DNA from: Nocardia aobensis NBRC 100429
GTDB lineage: Bacteria; Actinomycetota; Actinomycetes; Mycobacteriales; Mycobacteriaceae
Direction of reading: 5' to 3'
Assembly (NCBI RefSeq): GCF_000308375.1
Contig: NZ_BAFQ01000177.1
Coordinates: forward strand, 1 to 38,401
Length of the DNA: 38,401 nt
Part shown: positions 30,616 through 38,401 of the stretch, in pieces
Layout: each line of letters begins with the position of its first letter
Position numbering within the stretch: the stretch's first letter is position 1
Notes under the pieces: model-generated
What the model was told of the DNA's origin: nothing
Database searches by the model: none
What the model saw: only the letters and a program-made list of their open reading frames with translations
Program-made: the position numbers and the translations under genes

Positions 30616-32841
30616 TCACTCCGAGGCCGTGCGCGCGGTCTCGGTGCCGGCCGCCGCCGCATGGTCGCCGCGGACACGATCCTCCAGCCGGGCGCCCTCG
30701 ATGTCGAGGTCCGGGACGAGACGCCCGAACCAGCGTGGGTGGTACCACATCCGGTTGCCGACCAGCGCCATCACGGCCGGCACCAGTGTCAGCCGCACCA
30801 CGAAGGCATCGAGCAGCACGCCGACCGCCAGCGTGAACGCGAGCGGTTTGACGATGGGGTTGTCGACGGAGACGAAGGCGACGAACACCCCGAACATGAT
30901 GAGCGCGGCGGCCGTCACCACCCGGGCGGAATGTGCCACTCCGTTCTGCACCGACGAGATCGCGTCGGCGGTGTGGCTGTGTTCCTCCTTGATCCGCGAC
31001 ACCACGAAGATCTGGTAGTCGCTGGAGAGGCCGAAGATGATGGCCAGGATGATGATCGGCAGAAAACTCAGCGTCTGCCCCGCGGTGACATCGAAAAGTC
31101 CCGCACCCCAGCCCCATTGGAATACGGCGACCTGCGCCCCCAGCGCGGAGAACACGGACAGGACGAACCCGGCGATCGAGGACAGCGGAACGAGCACCGT
31201 GCGAAATGCGATGGTCAGCAGGACCAGTGCCAGCCCGACGACAACGCCGAGGAAGACCGGCAGCGCACCCGCCAAGCGGTCGGAGGTGTCGATATTCGCC
31301 GCGGTCGTCCCGCCGACCAGGTAACTCACGCCGAGATCTCCGGTCAGGCGCGGGCGATCGTCGCGCAGACGGGTGACCAGATCCGCGGTGGCGTCGTCGG
31401 TGGGTCCGGTCTTCGGAATCACCTGGACCAGTACCAGATTGTCGCCGGTGCCGGCGGGCTGCACGAGCGCCACGTTCGGTTCCTGCTGCAATCGAGCGAT
31501 CAGCGTCTGCACGGCGTCGGGGGCGCCCGCGTGCGTGGTGTCGGTGGGCAACAGCAACGGGCCGTTGAAGCCGGGCCCGAACGAATTGTCCACGAGCACG
31601 AAGGCTTTGTGGGCTGTACTCGTGTCCGGCTGGGACGCGCCGCTGGGCAGGCCGAGATCGAGCCGCGTCACCGGCAGGGCCAGGATCACGAGCACCGCGG
31701 TACCGAGAATCAGCAGCGGTATGCGGAAGCGGGTGACGGTGCGCCCCCAGGCGTGCCCGACGGTGCGTTCAGGTTCGTTCGCGGCGATGCGCGCGACCTT
31801 TTCCGGGCGTCCGGGATGCAGCGGCGGTGAGATGAACTTCGCCACCGTCTCGCCCGCGAGGCTCAGCAGCGCCGGTAACAGCGTCAGGGCGACCAGCATC
31901 GCGGCGAGCACCGCGCCCGCCGCGGTCAGGCCCATCACGGTCAGGAAGGGGATGTTCGCGACCGACAGTCCGCACAGGGCGATGATCACCGTCACCGCGG
32001 CGAAGACCACCGAACTGCCCGCCGTGCCCACGGCCAGCGGAATCGACTCCGCCACTGTCGTTCCGCGCAGGATGTTGTTGCGGTGCCGCGACAGGACGAA
32101 CAGCGCGTAGTCGATTCCGCAGGACAGTCCCAGCATCAAAGCCAGCGACATCGCCGCCGAGGGCACATCCACGAATGCCGCCACCCCCAGCACACCGGTC
32201 ACGCCGATCCCCACCCCGATCAACGCGGTGAGCACCGGAAGTCCGGCCGCCACCACCGCACCGAAGGTGATCAGCAGAATGACGAATGCCGCGGCGATAC
32301 CGACTATTTCGGGACCCTCGGGGATCTCGGCGGTGAATCCCGGGTAGACGGCTCCGGAGAATTCGACCTGCATTCCGGTCGCCCGCGCAGGCGTCGCGAC
32401 CCGGGTGACCTCGTCGAGCGTGCTCTGGGCGACCTCACCCGCGGAGACCGAGAACTGCACACTTCCCAGCGCGGCCCGCTGATCGGGTGAGATCGCATGG
32501 GCGTCGAAGGGATCCACCACGGTCGCGACCTGCGGCAGGCCCCGGAAGCCGGCCATGGCCTGCTCGATGTCGGCATGGGGTTGTGCGTCGGTGACCTTCG
32601 CACCGCCGGGCGCCGCGAACACCACCTGCATCTGGGCGCCGCTGTAGGCGGGCATCCGCTGCTGCAGCAACGACACCGCATCCTGCGACTCCGTCCCCGG
32701 GACGGTGAAATTGTCGGTGGTCCGGCCACCCGATCCGACCCCGAATCCGATCGCGCCGCCGAGTAGGACGATCCAGATGACCAGCACCCACCAGCGATGC
32801 CGGGTTACCAGACCACCGAGCACGAACAGGTATCGCGACAT
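30616..32841 (-). CDS. MMPL-family RND transporter
   Basis: This 741-residue inner-membrane exporter has two repeats of one helix, a large extracytoplasmic loop, and five helices, about 12 transmembrane segments in total. The proton-relay motifs stand out: GLSCGIDYALFVLSRHRNN in the first half and FGLSSDYQIFVVSRIKEEHS in the second. The first loop begins TTDNFTVPGTESQDAVSLLQ. Size and motifs match the SecDF-like small MmpL group of Actinobacteria that export lipids or drugs. The ATG at 32841 has GAGGA about six bases upstream. A Pro/Arg-rich cytoplasmic tail closes the protein. The cargo is unknown; a lipid or the product of the nearby NRPS is possible. Confidence 0.93.
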   Translation of the reverse strand: MSRYLFVLGGLVTRHRWWVLVIWIVLLGGAIGFGVGSGGRTTDNFTVPGTESQDAVSLLQQRMPAYSGAQMQVVFAAPGGAKVTDAQPHADIEQAMAGFRGLPQVATVVDPFDAHAISPDQRAALGSVQFSVSAGEVAQSTLDEVTRVATPARATGMQVEFSGAVYPGFTAEIPEGPEIVGIAAAFVILLITFGAVVAAGLPVLTALIGVGIGVTGVLGVAAFVDVPSAAMSLALMLGLSCGIDYALFVLSRHRNNILRGTTVAESIPLAVGTAGSSVVFAAVTVIIALCGLSVANIPFLTVMGLTAAGAVLAAMLVALTLLPALLSLAGETVAKFISPPLHPGRPEKVARIAANEPERTVGHAWGRTVTRFRIPLLILGTAVLVILALPVTRLDLGLPSGASQPDTSTAHKAFVLVDNSFGPGFNGPLLLPTDTTHAGAPDAVQTLIARLQQEPNVALVQPAGTGDNLVLVQVIPKTGPTDDATADLVTRLRDDRPRLTGDLGVSYLVGGTTAANIDTSDRLAGALPVFLGVVVGLALVLLTIAFRTVLVPLSSIAGFVLSVFSALGAQVAVFQWGWGAGLFDVTAGQTLSFLPIIILAIIFGLSSDYQIFVVSRIKEEHSHTADAISSVQNGVAHSARVVTAAALIMFGVFVAFVSVDNPIVKPLAFTLAVGVLLDAFVVRLTLVPAVMALVGNRMWYHPRWFGRLVPDLDIEGARLEDRVRGDHAAAAGTETARTASE

Positions 32842-32934
32842 CGAATTCCTCGATTCGATCGGCCTATCGACACATCGGACCATCATCGACCATCGCGCAC
32901 ACGGCCGTCGAGGGCGGCACGCTGGGCGCTCCCG

Positions 32935-33522
32935 CTAACCTTCGACAGACCCACCCGGGCGCACGTGCGCGCGCATGCCCTGCGGGCCGAACAGGATGAG
33001 GAGTTCGACCACGCCGCCGTCGGCGCTGCCCAGCCAGTGGGGTACCGAGGTGTCGAATTCCGCCGCCTCGCCCGGCGGCAGGGTCAGGTCGCGGTCGCCG
33101 AGCACCAGCCGCAGCCGGCCGTTGAGCACGTAGAGCCATTCGAAACCCTCGTGCGTCTGCGGTGTCGGTTCCTGCGGTTCGGGTCGCGCGGGGATGATCA
33201 TCTTGAACGCCTGCACGCCGCCGGGCCGCCGGGACAGCGGCACGAACGTCATGCCGTATCGCCGGAGCGGTTTGAGGTGGATGCGCGGATCGCCGGTGCG
33301 CGGGGCGCCGACCAGGTCGTCGAGCGGGACGTTGTAGGTGCGCGAGAGCGGCAGCAGCAATTCCAGCGTCGCCCGCCGCTGCCCGCTCTCCAAGCGCGAC
33401 AACGTACTTTCCGACACCCCGGTGCTCGCCGCGAGGTCGGCGAGGGTGATCCCGCGCTCGCGGCGCAACGCGCGTAACCGCGGACCCACCGCGCCGAGTA
33501 CCTCGTCCGTTTCGTCAGCCAT
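32935..33522 (-). CDS. XRE-family regulator with C-terminal cupin domain
   Basis: This 195-residue regulator joins an N-terminal HTH_3 domain (LRALRRERGITLADLAASTG, then VSESTLSRLESGQRRATLEL) to a C-terminal cupin (THEGFEWLYVLNGRLRLVLG, then TLPPGEAAEFDTSVPHWLG). The fusion is typical of small-molecule-sensing repressors whose cupin binds a ligand or metal. ATG 33522 lies beside a perfect dyad (33529-33549), which the protein may bind to control itself and the divergent DinB gene. The effector is unknown. Confidence 0.9.
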   Translation of the reverse strand: MADETDEVLGAVGPRLRALRRERGITLADLAASTGVSESTLSRLESGQRRATLELLLPLSRTYNVPLDDLVGAPRTGDPRIHLKPLRRYGMTFVPLSRRPGGVQAFKMIIPARPEPQEPTPQTHEGFEWLYVLNGRLRLVLGDRDLTLPPGEAAEFDTSVPHWLGSADGGVVELLILFGPQGMRAHVRPGGSVEG

Positions 33523-33528
33523 CGGGCC

Positions 33529-33549
33529 ATCTTGCCGGAACAGCAAGAT
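33529..33549. promoter_or_regulatory. Dyad operator between the XRE-cupin and DinB genes
   Basis: ATCTTGC (33529-33535) and GCAAGAT (33543-33549) are perfect 7-bp arms with a seven-base spacer. They begin seven bases upstream of the XRE-cupin ATG and 73 bases before the DinB start. The position suits an autoregulatory site that also controls the divergent gene. The 7-7-7 geometry fits an XRE dimer. Confidence 0.55.
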
Positions 33550-33621
33550 TTCGTGCCGATTCGCGACGGCGGCGGCAAGGCTGAACGGGTACGAGCGCAC
33601 ACCGATCGCGAAGGAGCCGCC

Positions 33622-34101
33622 ATGCCTGCCGCCGCCCGCCGGAAGGACACCCCACCGCCGCGGACCGGAACCGATGAGCTCGCAGTACTGCGCGGGTTCC
33701 TCGACTACCTGCGCACCGGCGTCGCCGCGAAGGTCGAGGGTGCACCCGAGCCGCAGGTCCGAGCCGCCGCGGTGCCGTCGGGCACCACTCTGCTCGGTCT
33801 GCTGGTCCACCTCACGGCCGTCGAACGCTCGATGTTCCTCGGCGACACAGTGACCGACTGGCAAGCGACGTTCCGGGCCGCGCCGCACGACGGCGTGGCC
33901 GAGGTGGTCGCCCGCTACCGCGACGCGGTCGCATGCGCGAACGAGGTACTCGACGGATGCACCGATCCCGCCGCGCCGCTGCCGGGACTCCCGGGCCCCA
34001 GCGTGCGCTGGGCGCTGGCCCACATGATCGAAGAGACCGGCCGCCACGCCGGTCACGCCGATATCCTGCGCGAACTGATCGACGGCACGACCGGACGCTG
34101 A
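33622..34101 (+). CDS. DinB/DUF664 (mini-circle type) protein
   Basis: This 159-residue helical-bundle protein belongs to the DinB/DUF664 group. The sequence shows LAVLRGFLDYLRTGVAAKVE, TTLLGLLVHLTAVERSMFLG (first metal His), and VRWALAHMIEETGRHAGHAD with the H-x-x-E-E-T-x-R-H-x-G-H pattern. These are possible ligands for a divalent metal and bacillithiol/mycothiol-type chemistry. AAGGAG at 33611-33616 sits five bases before ATG 33622. It is divergent from the XRE-cupin regulator with a shared dyad and so is its probable target. A role in thiol-dependent detoxification is inferred. Confidence 0.88.
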   Translation: MPAAARRKDTPPPRTGTDELAVLRGFLDYLRTGVAAKVEGAPEPQVRAAAVPSGTTLLGLLVHLTAVERSMFLGDTVTDWQATFRAAPHDGVAEVVARYRDAVACANEVLDGCTDPAAPLPGLPGPSVRWALAHMIEETGRHAGHADILRELIDGTTGR

Positions 34102-34105
34102 GAAT

Positions 34106-34897
34106 TCACCGATCGATGCGCGGACGGACGGCGAAGACCTCGTGCATTTCGGTGCCGACCAGCCGCGGGTCCTGGCGGGTCTGCGCCGACATGCCCTGCC
34201 GCGTGAGCAGGTCGCAGACCTCGCGCAGACGGCCGTCGCGATCGTGGACCTCGGCGACGACGACGTGGATGCGCCGCCAGTCCGCGGCGGTGATGCCGAG
34301 CAGCACTTCCCATTCCGCGCGTTCGACGTCGACTTTGAGCAAGCCGACCTCGCATCCTCGGCAATGCTGGTCCAGGATCGCCGACACGGTGGTGACTCCG
34401 ACCTCGAGTTGCACGCCGTCGTGCAGACCCTGTGTGATGACCGCGATGGCGCTGTCCTCCAGCCCGTTGTTGCGCAGATAGGTGGCGGTCGCTTCGTCGT
34501 CGGCCGCGCGATCGGCGAAGAAGCCGGAATTCGCCGTCGCGCGCGGGTACCAGGTGAAGGGCCGGGTCCCCGGCATCGCGCCGACCGCGGTCCGCAGCGA
34601 TATCCCACCGGGAACATGTGCCGCGATATTGCGGTCCAGGCATCGGAAGGTCATCGGCACCGGTTCGACCGCGATGACGCGGGTGCCGGGGCAGGTGTCG
34701 GCGAACATCATCGCGCTCAGGCCGATATTGGCGCCGATGTCGAGAACGACCTGGCCGGGACTGAGGAATTCGGCCGCGCGGCGGTAGAACCCGTCCGCCG
34801 CGGTCGTCTCCCCCCACAGCATTCTGGCTTCTGCAGGACTGGTGCAGGTCACCGTTCTGCCGTCATCGAGTCGCACATGTTGCAGAGTGGTCAGCAT
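34106..34897 (-). CDS. FkbM-family SAM-dependent methyltransferase
   Basis: This 263-residue methyltransferase has the SAM-binding strand VVLDIGANIGLSAMMFAD, the acidic loop VIAVEPVPMTFRCLDRN, and the FkbM signature LLKVDVERAEWEVLLGI. FkbM enzymes usually O-methylate natural products. The gene overlaps the NRPS stop by seven bases (ATG 34897, NRPS TGA ending at 34891), so it is translated with the synthetase and probably tailors its peptide. A hydroxyl such as that of a threonine residue is a plausible target given the predicted specificity of the last module; this is inference. The gene is convergent, four bases apart, with the DinB gene. Confidence 0.9.
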   Translation of the reverse strand: MLTTLQHVRLDDGRTVTCTSPAEARMLWGETTAADGFYRRAAEFLSPGQVVLDIGANIGLSAMMFADTCPGTRVIAVEPVPMTFRCLDRNIAAHVPGGISLRTAVGAMPGTRPFTWYPRATANSGFFADRAADDEATATYLRNNGLEDSAIAVITQGLHDGVQLEVGVTTVSAILDQHCRGCEVGLLKVDVERAEWEVLLGITAADWRRIHVVVAEVHDRDGRLREVCDLLTRQGMSAQTRQDPRLVGTEMHEVFAVRPRIDR

Positions 34898-37800
34898 TGT
34901 TCCATGAACCTTTCGAGGACGGGGCCTACGACGGCCAGCGCACGGGGATGGCTCAATTCGAGATGGCGGGCGTCGACCACGACGTTGTGGATGTCGCCGC
35001 CCACGTAGGGCCGCCAGGTGTCGGCGAGAGCGTCGTGTTCCGGGTGATCCTGTCCGGCGGTGAACAGGATCAGGTCACCGTCGAAGACTTCGGGCCGATG
35101 GCGGGTGGAGATATCGCCGGCGGTGCGGAAGCTCGCCATGACCCGATCCGTCTGTTCGGCGGTGAACAGTCCGGTCGCGATCACCTGCTCGCGGATGACC
35201 TCCCATGCTTGTTCGTGCGTGCTCACCACCAGCTCGTCGCCCAGGTCGAACAGCTCGCGCCAGCCGCCGAGCAGATCGGTCATCAGTTGTCCGGGCGCGG
35301 GTTCCTCGGCCGAGGGTTGCGGAAGCGTGTCGGCCGCGCTGTCGAGCAGCGCCACGATGCCGACCCGGGCGCCGTCGCGGCGCAACCGCACCGCCATCGC
35401 GTGCGCGATCTGCCCGCCCAGCGACCACCCGAGCAGGTGGTAGGGGCCCGTGGGCTGCACTCGGCGGATCTCGGCCACATAGCGGTCGGCCAATTCGCCG
35501 ACGGAGGTGGCGGCGGGTTCACCGGCGACGACGTGCGGATCCTGCAGGCCGTAGACCGGCCGATCCGGATGCAGATGTTCGATGAGCCCGCCGTAGAACC
35601 ACGCCAGGCCGCCCGCCGGGTGGACGGCGAACACGGCGGGCTCGGATCCGTTCGCGCGCAACGGAAGCAGCACGCTCAGGCCCGATGCGCCGTCATACTC
35701 GTCGGCTCGGCGGGCCAGCGTCCGCGGTGTCGCATCCTCGAACATCCATGGCAATTCGATCGTCACACCGCGCGTGTGCAGTTCGGTCACCGCCATGGTG
35801 GCCAGCAGCGAGTTGCCGCCCAGATCGAAGAATCCGTCGGTCGCCCCGACCCGCGCGGCGCCCAGGATGTGCTCGTACACCTCACCGATCACCTTCTCGG
35901 TGCGGGTGCGCGGCGCGACGAACCGTTGTACGGCAGCGTCGAAATCGGGTGCGGGCAAGGCTTTTCGGTCCAGTTTGCCGTTGACCGTCAGCGGTAGATC
36001 ATCGAGCACCATCACCATCGAGGGCACCATGTAACTCGTCAGCACCTCGGCGGCGGCCGCCCGCACCTGCCCCGGATCGAGACGCTGTCCATCGGCGGCG
36101 ACCACATATCCGATCAACTGGTCGACCTCGCGCTCGTGACGATGCACGGCCGCGGCGGCCCGCGCGACCGACGGATGCCGCAGCAATGCCGCCTCGACCT
36201 CCCCCAGCTCGATCCGGTACCCGCGCAGCTGAACCTGGGCGTCACCGCGCCCCGCATAGGCCAGTTCCAGGCCGCCGCCGGTATCCCGCCAGCGGCCGAG
36301 ATCACCGGTGCGATACAACCGGCCACCGTCCGGGTCGAACGGATTCGCCACGAAACGGCCGGCCGTCGCCGCGGGGGCCCGCAGGTATCCGCGCGCGAGT
36401 TGCGCTCCGGCGATGCAGATTTCACCACGCACCCCGATCGGCACAGGCCGCAGCCGGTCGTCGAGCACAAAGGCTCGCAGCCCCGGCAGCGGCACTCCGA
36501 TCCCGTCCGCGCCCGGACCGTCGACCTCGGCGAAGGTCACATGCACCGTCGTTTCGGTGATCCCGTACATGTTGATCAACCGCGGGGAACCGGGCGCGTG
36601 GGCGGCGAACCATCCCGCCAATCGCGTCGCGTCCAGGGCCTCGCCGCCGAAGACGACATAGCGGAGCGCGAGATCACCATGAGCACAACCAGTTTCGCGA
36701 TATCTGCGTTCGGCGTCGGCGAAACCGTAGAAGGCCGACGGGGTTTGGCTCAGGATCGTGACGCTCTCGCGCGCCACCAGTTCGACCAGCGCGTCGGGCG
36801 AGCGGGCGGTGTCGTGGTCGACGACGACCAGTCTGCCGCCGGTCAGCAGCGCACCCCACATCTCCCACACCGCGAAATCGAATGCGTAGGAATGGGTCAT
36901 CGTCCACACGTCGCCGGGGTGGAGGTCGAATCGTTCGGCGGCGTGGGTCAGCAGTGTGACGGCGTCGCGGTGGGTGACGGCCACACCCTTGGGAGTGCCG
37001 GTCGACCCGGAGGTGTAGATGACGTAGGCCAGGTTGTCCGGCCGCGCGGCCACCGGCGCCCGCGCGCTACCGGCCTCGAATTCGGTCTCCGCGTCGTCGA
37101 TCGACACCATGGGCGTCGCACACCTCGGCACCTGCGCGGCCCAATCGGCCGAGGTCAGCACCACGACGGGACGTGCGTCGTCGATGACGAAGCGCAGGCG
37201 ACGCGGCGGATTCGCGGTGTCCAGCGGCAGGTATCCCGCGCCCGCGCGCACGACGGCGAGCAGACCGACGATCAGATCGACCGACCGCGGCAGCGCCACC
37301 GCCACCAGTGTTTCCGGTCGTGCGCCGTGCGCGGCGAGACGGGCGGCGAGCCGGGTCGCGCGTCGATCCAGTTCCGCATAGGTGAGCTGTGCCGTACCGT
37401 CGCTCACCGCGATCGCGTCGGGATGTGCCGCGACGCGGGCGGACAGCAGCTCGGGCAGGGTCGGTTCCGGCACCGTGGCACCGTCGGTCCCCGCGGCGGC
37501 CACTATCCGGCGACGCTCGCCGGGCTCGACGATATCGATATCCCCCACGGCGACAGCGGGATTCGTGGTCACCTGCTCGAGGATGCGGACGAGCGCCCGG
37601 GTGAATCGCCGCATCGTCTCCTCGACGTACAGGTCGGTGGCGAAGGTGAGGCGGCCCGCCATTCCGCCCGGCCGGCCGTCGGCGCCGGGTCGCGGGACGA
37701 GTTTGACGTTGAGATCCGCGCGGGCCTGATCGAAGACCTCTTCGATCGGTTCGACGGTGAGGCCCGGCAACTCCAGCGCGGCGGCACTGAGATCCTGCAC

Positions 37801-38401
37801 GTCCAGCGTCACCTGGTACAGCGGCATATGCGCGGTCGAACGCCGCGGATTCAGCTCCTCCACAATCTCTTCGAAGGGCACGTCGGCGTGCGCGAAGGCC
37901 GCCAGATCCGTGTCCCGGACCGCGGCGAGCAATTCCTCGAACGCCTGCGGCGATGCCACCCGGGTCCGCAACACCAGCGTGTTGACGAACATGCCGATCA
38001 GATCGTCGAGTTCACGGTCGCCGCGGCCGGCGACCGGAGTGCCGATCGCGATATCGCCGACCGCGGCCAGCTTCGACAGCAGAACCGCCAGCCCGGCGTG
38101 CAACACCATGAACACCGTCGCGTCGGCCGCCCGGGCGAGGGCTTCGATGCGGGCGTACAGGTCGGCGGACAGCTCGAAATCGAGGGAGCTGCCGTGCATG
38201 GACGCCACGGGCGGGCGGGGCCGGTCGGTCGGCAGTTCGAGCAGTTCGGGCAGTCCGGCGAGGGTGCCGGTCCAGAATCGCAGCTGCCGCGAGATCAGCG
38301 AGTCCGGGTCCGTTTCGTCGCCGAGCATCTCGCGCTGCCAGAGTGCGTAGTCGGCGTACTGCAGAGCCAGTGGCGGCCAATTCGGCGGTGTACCTTGCCG
38401 G
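34891..38401 (-). CDS. Non-ribosomal peptide synthetase, terminal C-A-PCP-TE module (partial)
   Basis: The reading frame runs off the right edge: codons before the first Met (38328) read LALQYADYALWQRE, a conserved condensation-domain segment. In the window are the C-domain end (to about residue 265, counted from 38328), an adenylation domain (YVIYTSGSTGTPKGVAVTH near 440, NGKLDRKALP at its end), a carrier site (FFDLGGNSLLATMA, Ser near 839), and a type I thioesterase (LLGWSLGGQIAHA near 966; acid in ALLDSAAD; His in ARHLELSHPRAL). The eye-read ten-residue specificity code is DFWSVGMVHK, close to known threonine codes. The thioesterase makes this the last module. The HHxxxDG motif and earlier modules lie outside the window. 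Confidence 0.93.
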   Translation of the reverse strand, partial: RQGTPPNWPPLALQYADYALWQREMLGDETDPDSLISRQLRFWTGTLAGLPELLELPTDRPRPPVASMHGSSLDFELSADLYARIEALARAADATVFMVLHAGLAVLLSKLAAVGDIAIGTPVAGRGDRELDDLIGMFVNTLVLRTRVASPQAFEELLAAVRDTDLAAFAHADVPFEEIVEELNPRRSTAHMPLYQVTLDVQDLSAAALELPGLTVEPIEEVFDQARADLNVKLVPRPGADGRPGGMAGRLTFATDLYVEETMRRFTRALVRILEQVTTNPAVAVGDIDIVEPGERRRIVAAAGTDGATVPEPTLPELLSARVAAHPDAIAVSDGTAQLTYAELDRRATRLAARLAAHGARPETLVAVALPRSVDLIVGLLAVVRAGAGYLPLDTANPPRRLRFVIDDARPVVVLTSADWAAQVPRCATPMVSIDDAETEFEAGSARAPVAARPDNLAYVIYTSGSTGTPKGVAVTHRDAVTLLTHAAERFDLHPGDVWTMTHSYAFDFAVWEMWGALLTGGRLVVVDHDTARSPDALVELVARESVTILSQTPSAFYGFADAERRYRETGCAHGDLALRYVVFGGEALDATRLAGWFAAHAPGSPRLINMYGITETTVHVTFAEVDGPGADGIGVPLPGLRAFVLDDRLRPVPIGVRGEICIAGAQLARGYLRAPAATAGRFVANPFDPDGGRLYRTGDLGRWRDTGGGLELAYAGRGDAQVQLRGYRIELGEVEAALLRHPSVARAAAAVHRHEREVDQLIGYVVAADGQRLDPGQVRAAAAEVLTSYMVPSMVMVLDDLPLTVNGKLDRKALPAPDFDAAVQRFVAPRTRTEKVIGEVYEHILGAARVGATDGFFDLGGNSLLATMAVTELHTRGVTIELPWMFEDATPRTLARRADEYDGASGLSVLLPLRANGSEPAVFAVHPAGGLAWFYGGLIEHLHPDRPVYGLQDPHVVAGEPAATSVGELADRYVAEIRRVQPTGPYHLLGWSLGGQIAHAMAVRLRRDGARVGIVALLDSAADTLPQPSAEEPAPGQLMTDLLGGWRELFDLGDELVVSTHEQAWEVIREQVIATGLFTAEQTDRVMASFRTAGDISTRHRPEVFDGDLILFTAGQDHPEHDALADTWRPYVGGDIHNVVVDARHLELSHPRALAVVGPVLERFMEQC

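Noticed and set aside
1..38401. Insertion sequences, prophage, tRNA or rRNA genes, and defence islands
   Set aside because: I found no transposase or integrase motifs, no tRNA cloverleaf, no terminal inverted repeats with target duplications, and no nuclease/toxin/helicase defence gene sets in the window.

Overview
The window is high-GC actinobacterial DNA with tightly packed genes, many GTG and TTG starts and frequent ATGA/GTGA stop-start overlaps. A mycothiol-type maleylpyruvate isomerase, an F420-type LLM oxidoreductase, an MmpL transporter, a LIP-family secreted lipase, an LppP/LprE-type lipoprotein, a GapB-type GAPDH and a SigG-type sigma factor together point to the mycolic-acid-containing Corynebacteriales, most likely Nocardia or a close relative. 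That assignment is inferred from gene content, not from a database match.

Left third (1-13.3 kb): the end of an erythromycin-esterase-family gene is followed by a complete 3-hydroxybenzoate/gentisate operon (dioxygenase, fumarylpyruvate hydrolase, maleylpyruvate isomerase, 3-hydroxybenzoate 6-hydroxylase). It is preceded by a run of three palindromes and followed by a PucR-type regulator. Next come a secreted lipase and a signalling block: a LuxR-type response regulator, a histidine kinase and a kinase-like membrane protein without a visible ATPase domain, facing a small stand-alone LuxR protein. A frameshifted LppP/LprE lipoprotein and a divergent GNAT/LysR pair close this part.

Middle (13.3-24 kb): an oxidation locus. 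An aldehyde dehydrogenase, two AhpD-fold proteins and a TetR regulator lie on the minus strand. A limonene-monooxygenase-like LLM flavoenzyme, a zinc alcohol dehydrogenase and an acyl-CoA synthetase lie on the plus strand. Together they could take a cyclic or branched substrate through alcohol, aldehyde and acid to a CoA ester. Candidate operator dyads lie before the LLM gene and over the aldehyde dehydrogenase promoter. Two small membrane proteins and a GapB-type GAPDH split by a frameshift follow.

Right third (24-38.4 kb): two GAF proteins (one a clear free methionine-R-sulfoxide reductase) flank an 82-residue unknown. Then come a ketosteroid-isomerase-like enzyme, an F420-type LLM oxidoreductase, and a 28-codon hydrophobic micro-ORF lying between hairpins. 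These are followed by an alpha/beta hydrolase divergent from a SigG-like sigma factor, a DinB-fold protein, a DUF5995 exported protein and an MMPL transporter. An XRE-cupin regulator is divergent from a DUF664/DinB protein. The window ends inside a non-ribosomal peptide synthetase: the last module reads C-A-PCP-TE, has a threonine-like specificity code, and overlaps an FkbM methyltransferase gene.

The least explained items are the micro-ORF at 26939-27025, the two-kinase signalling block, and the LLM/ADH/ALDH/ligase locus. Two and possibly three genes carry frameshifts, so base-call errors should be excluded before calling them pseudogenes.
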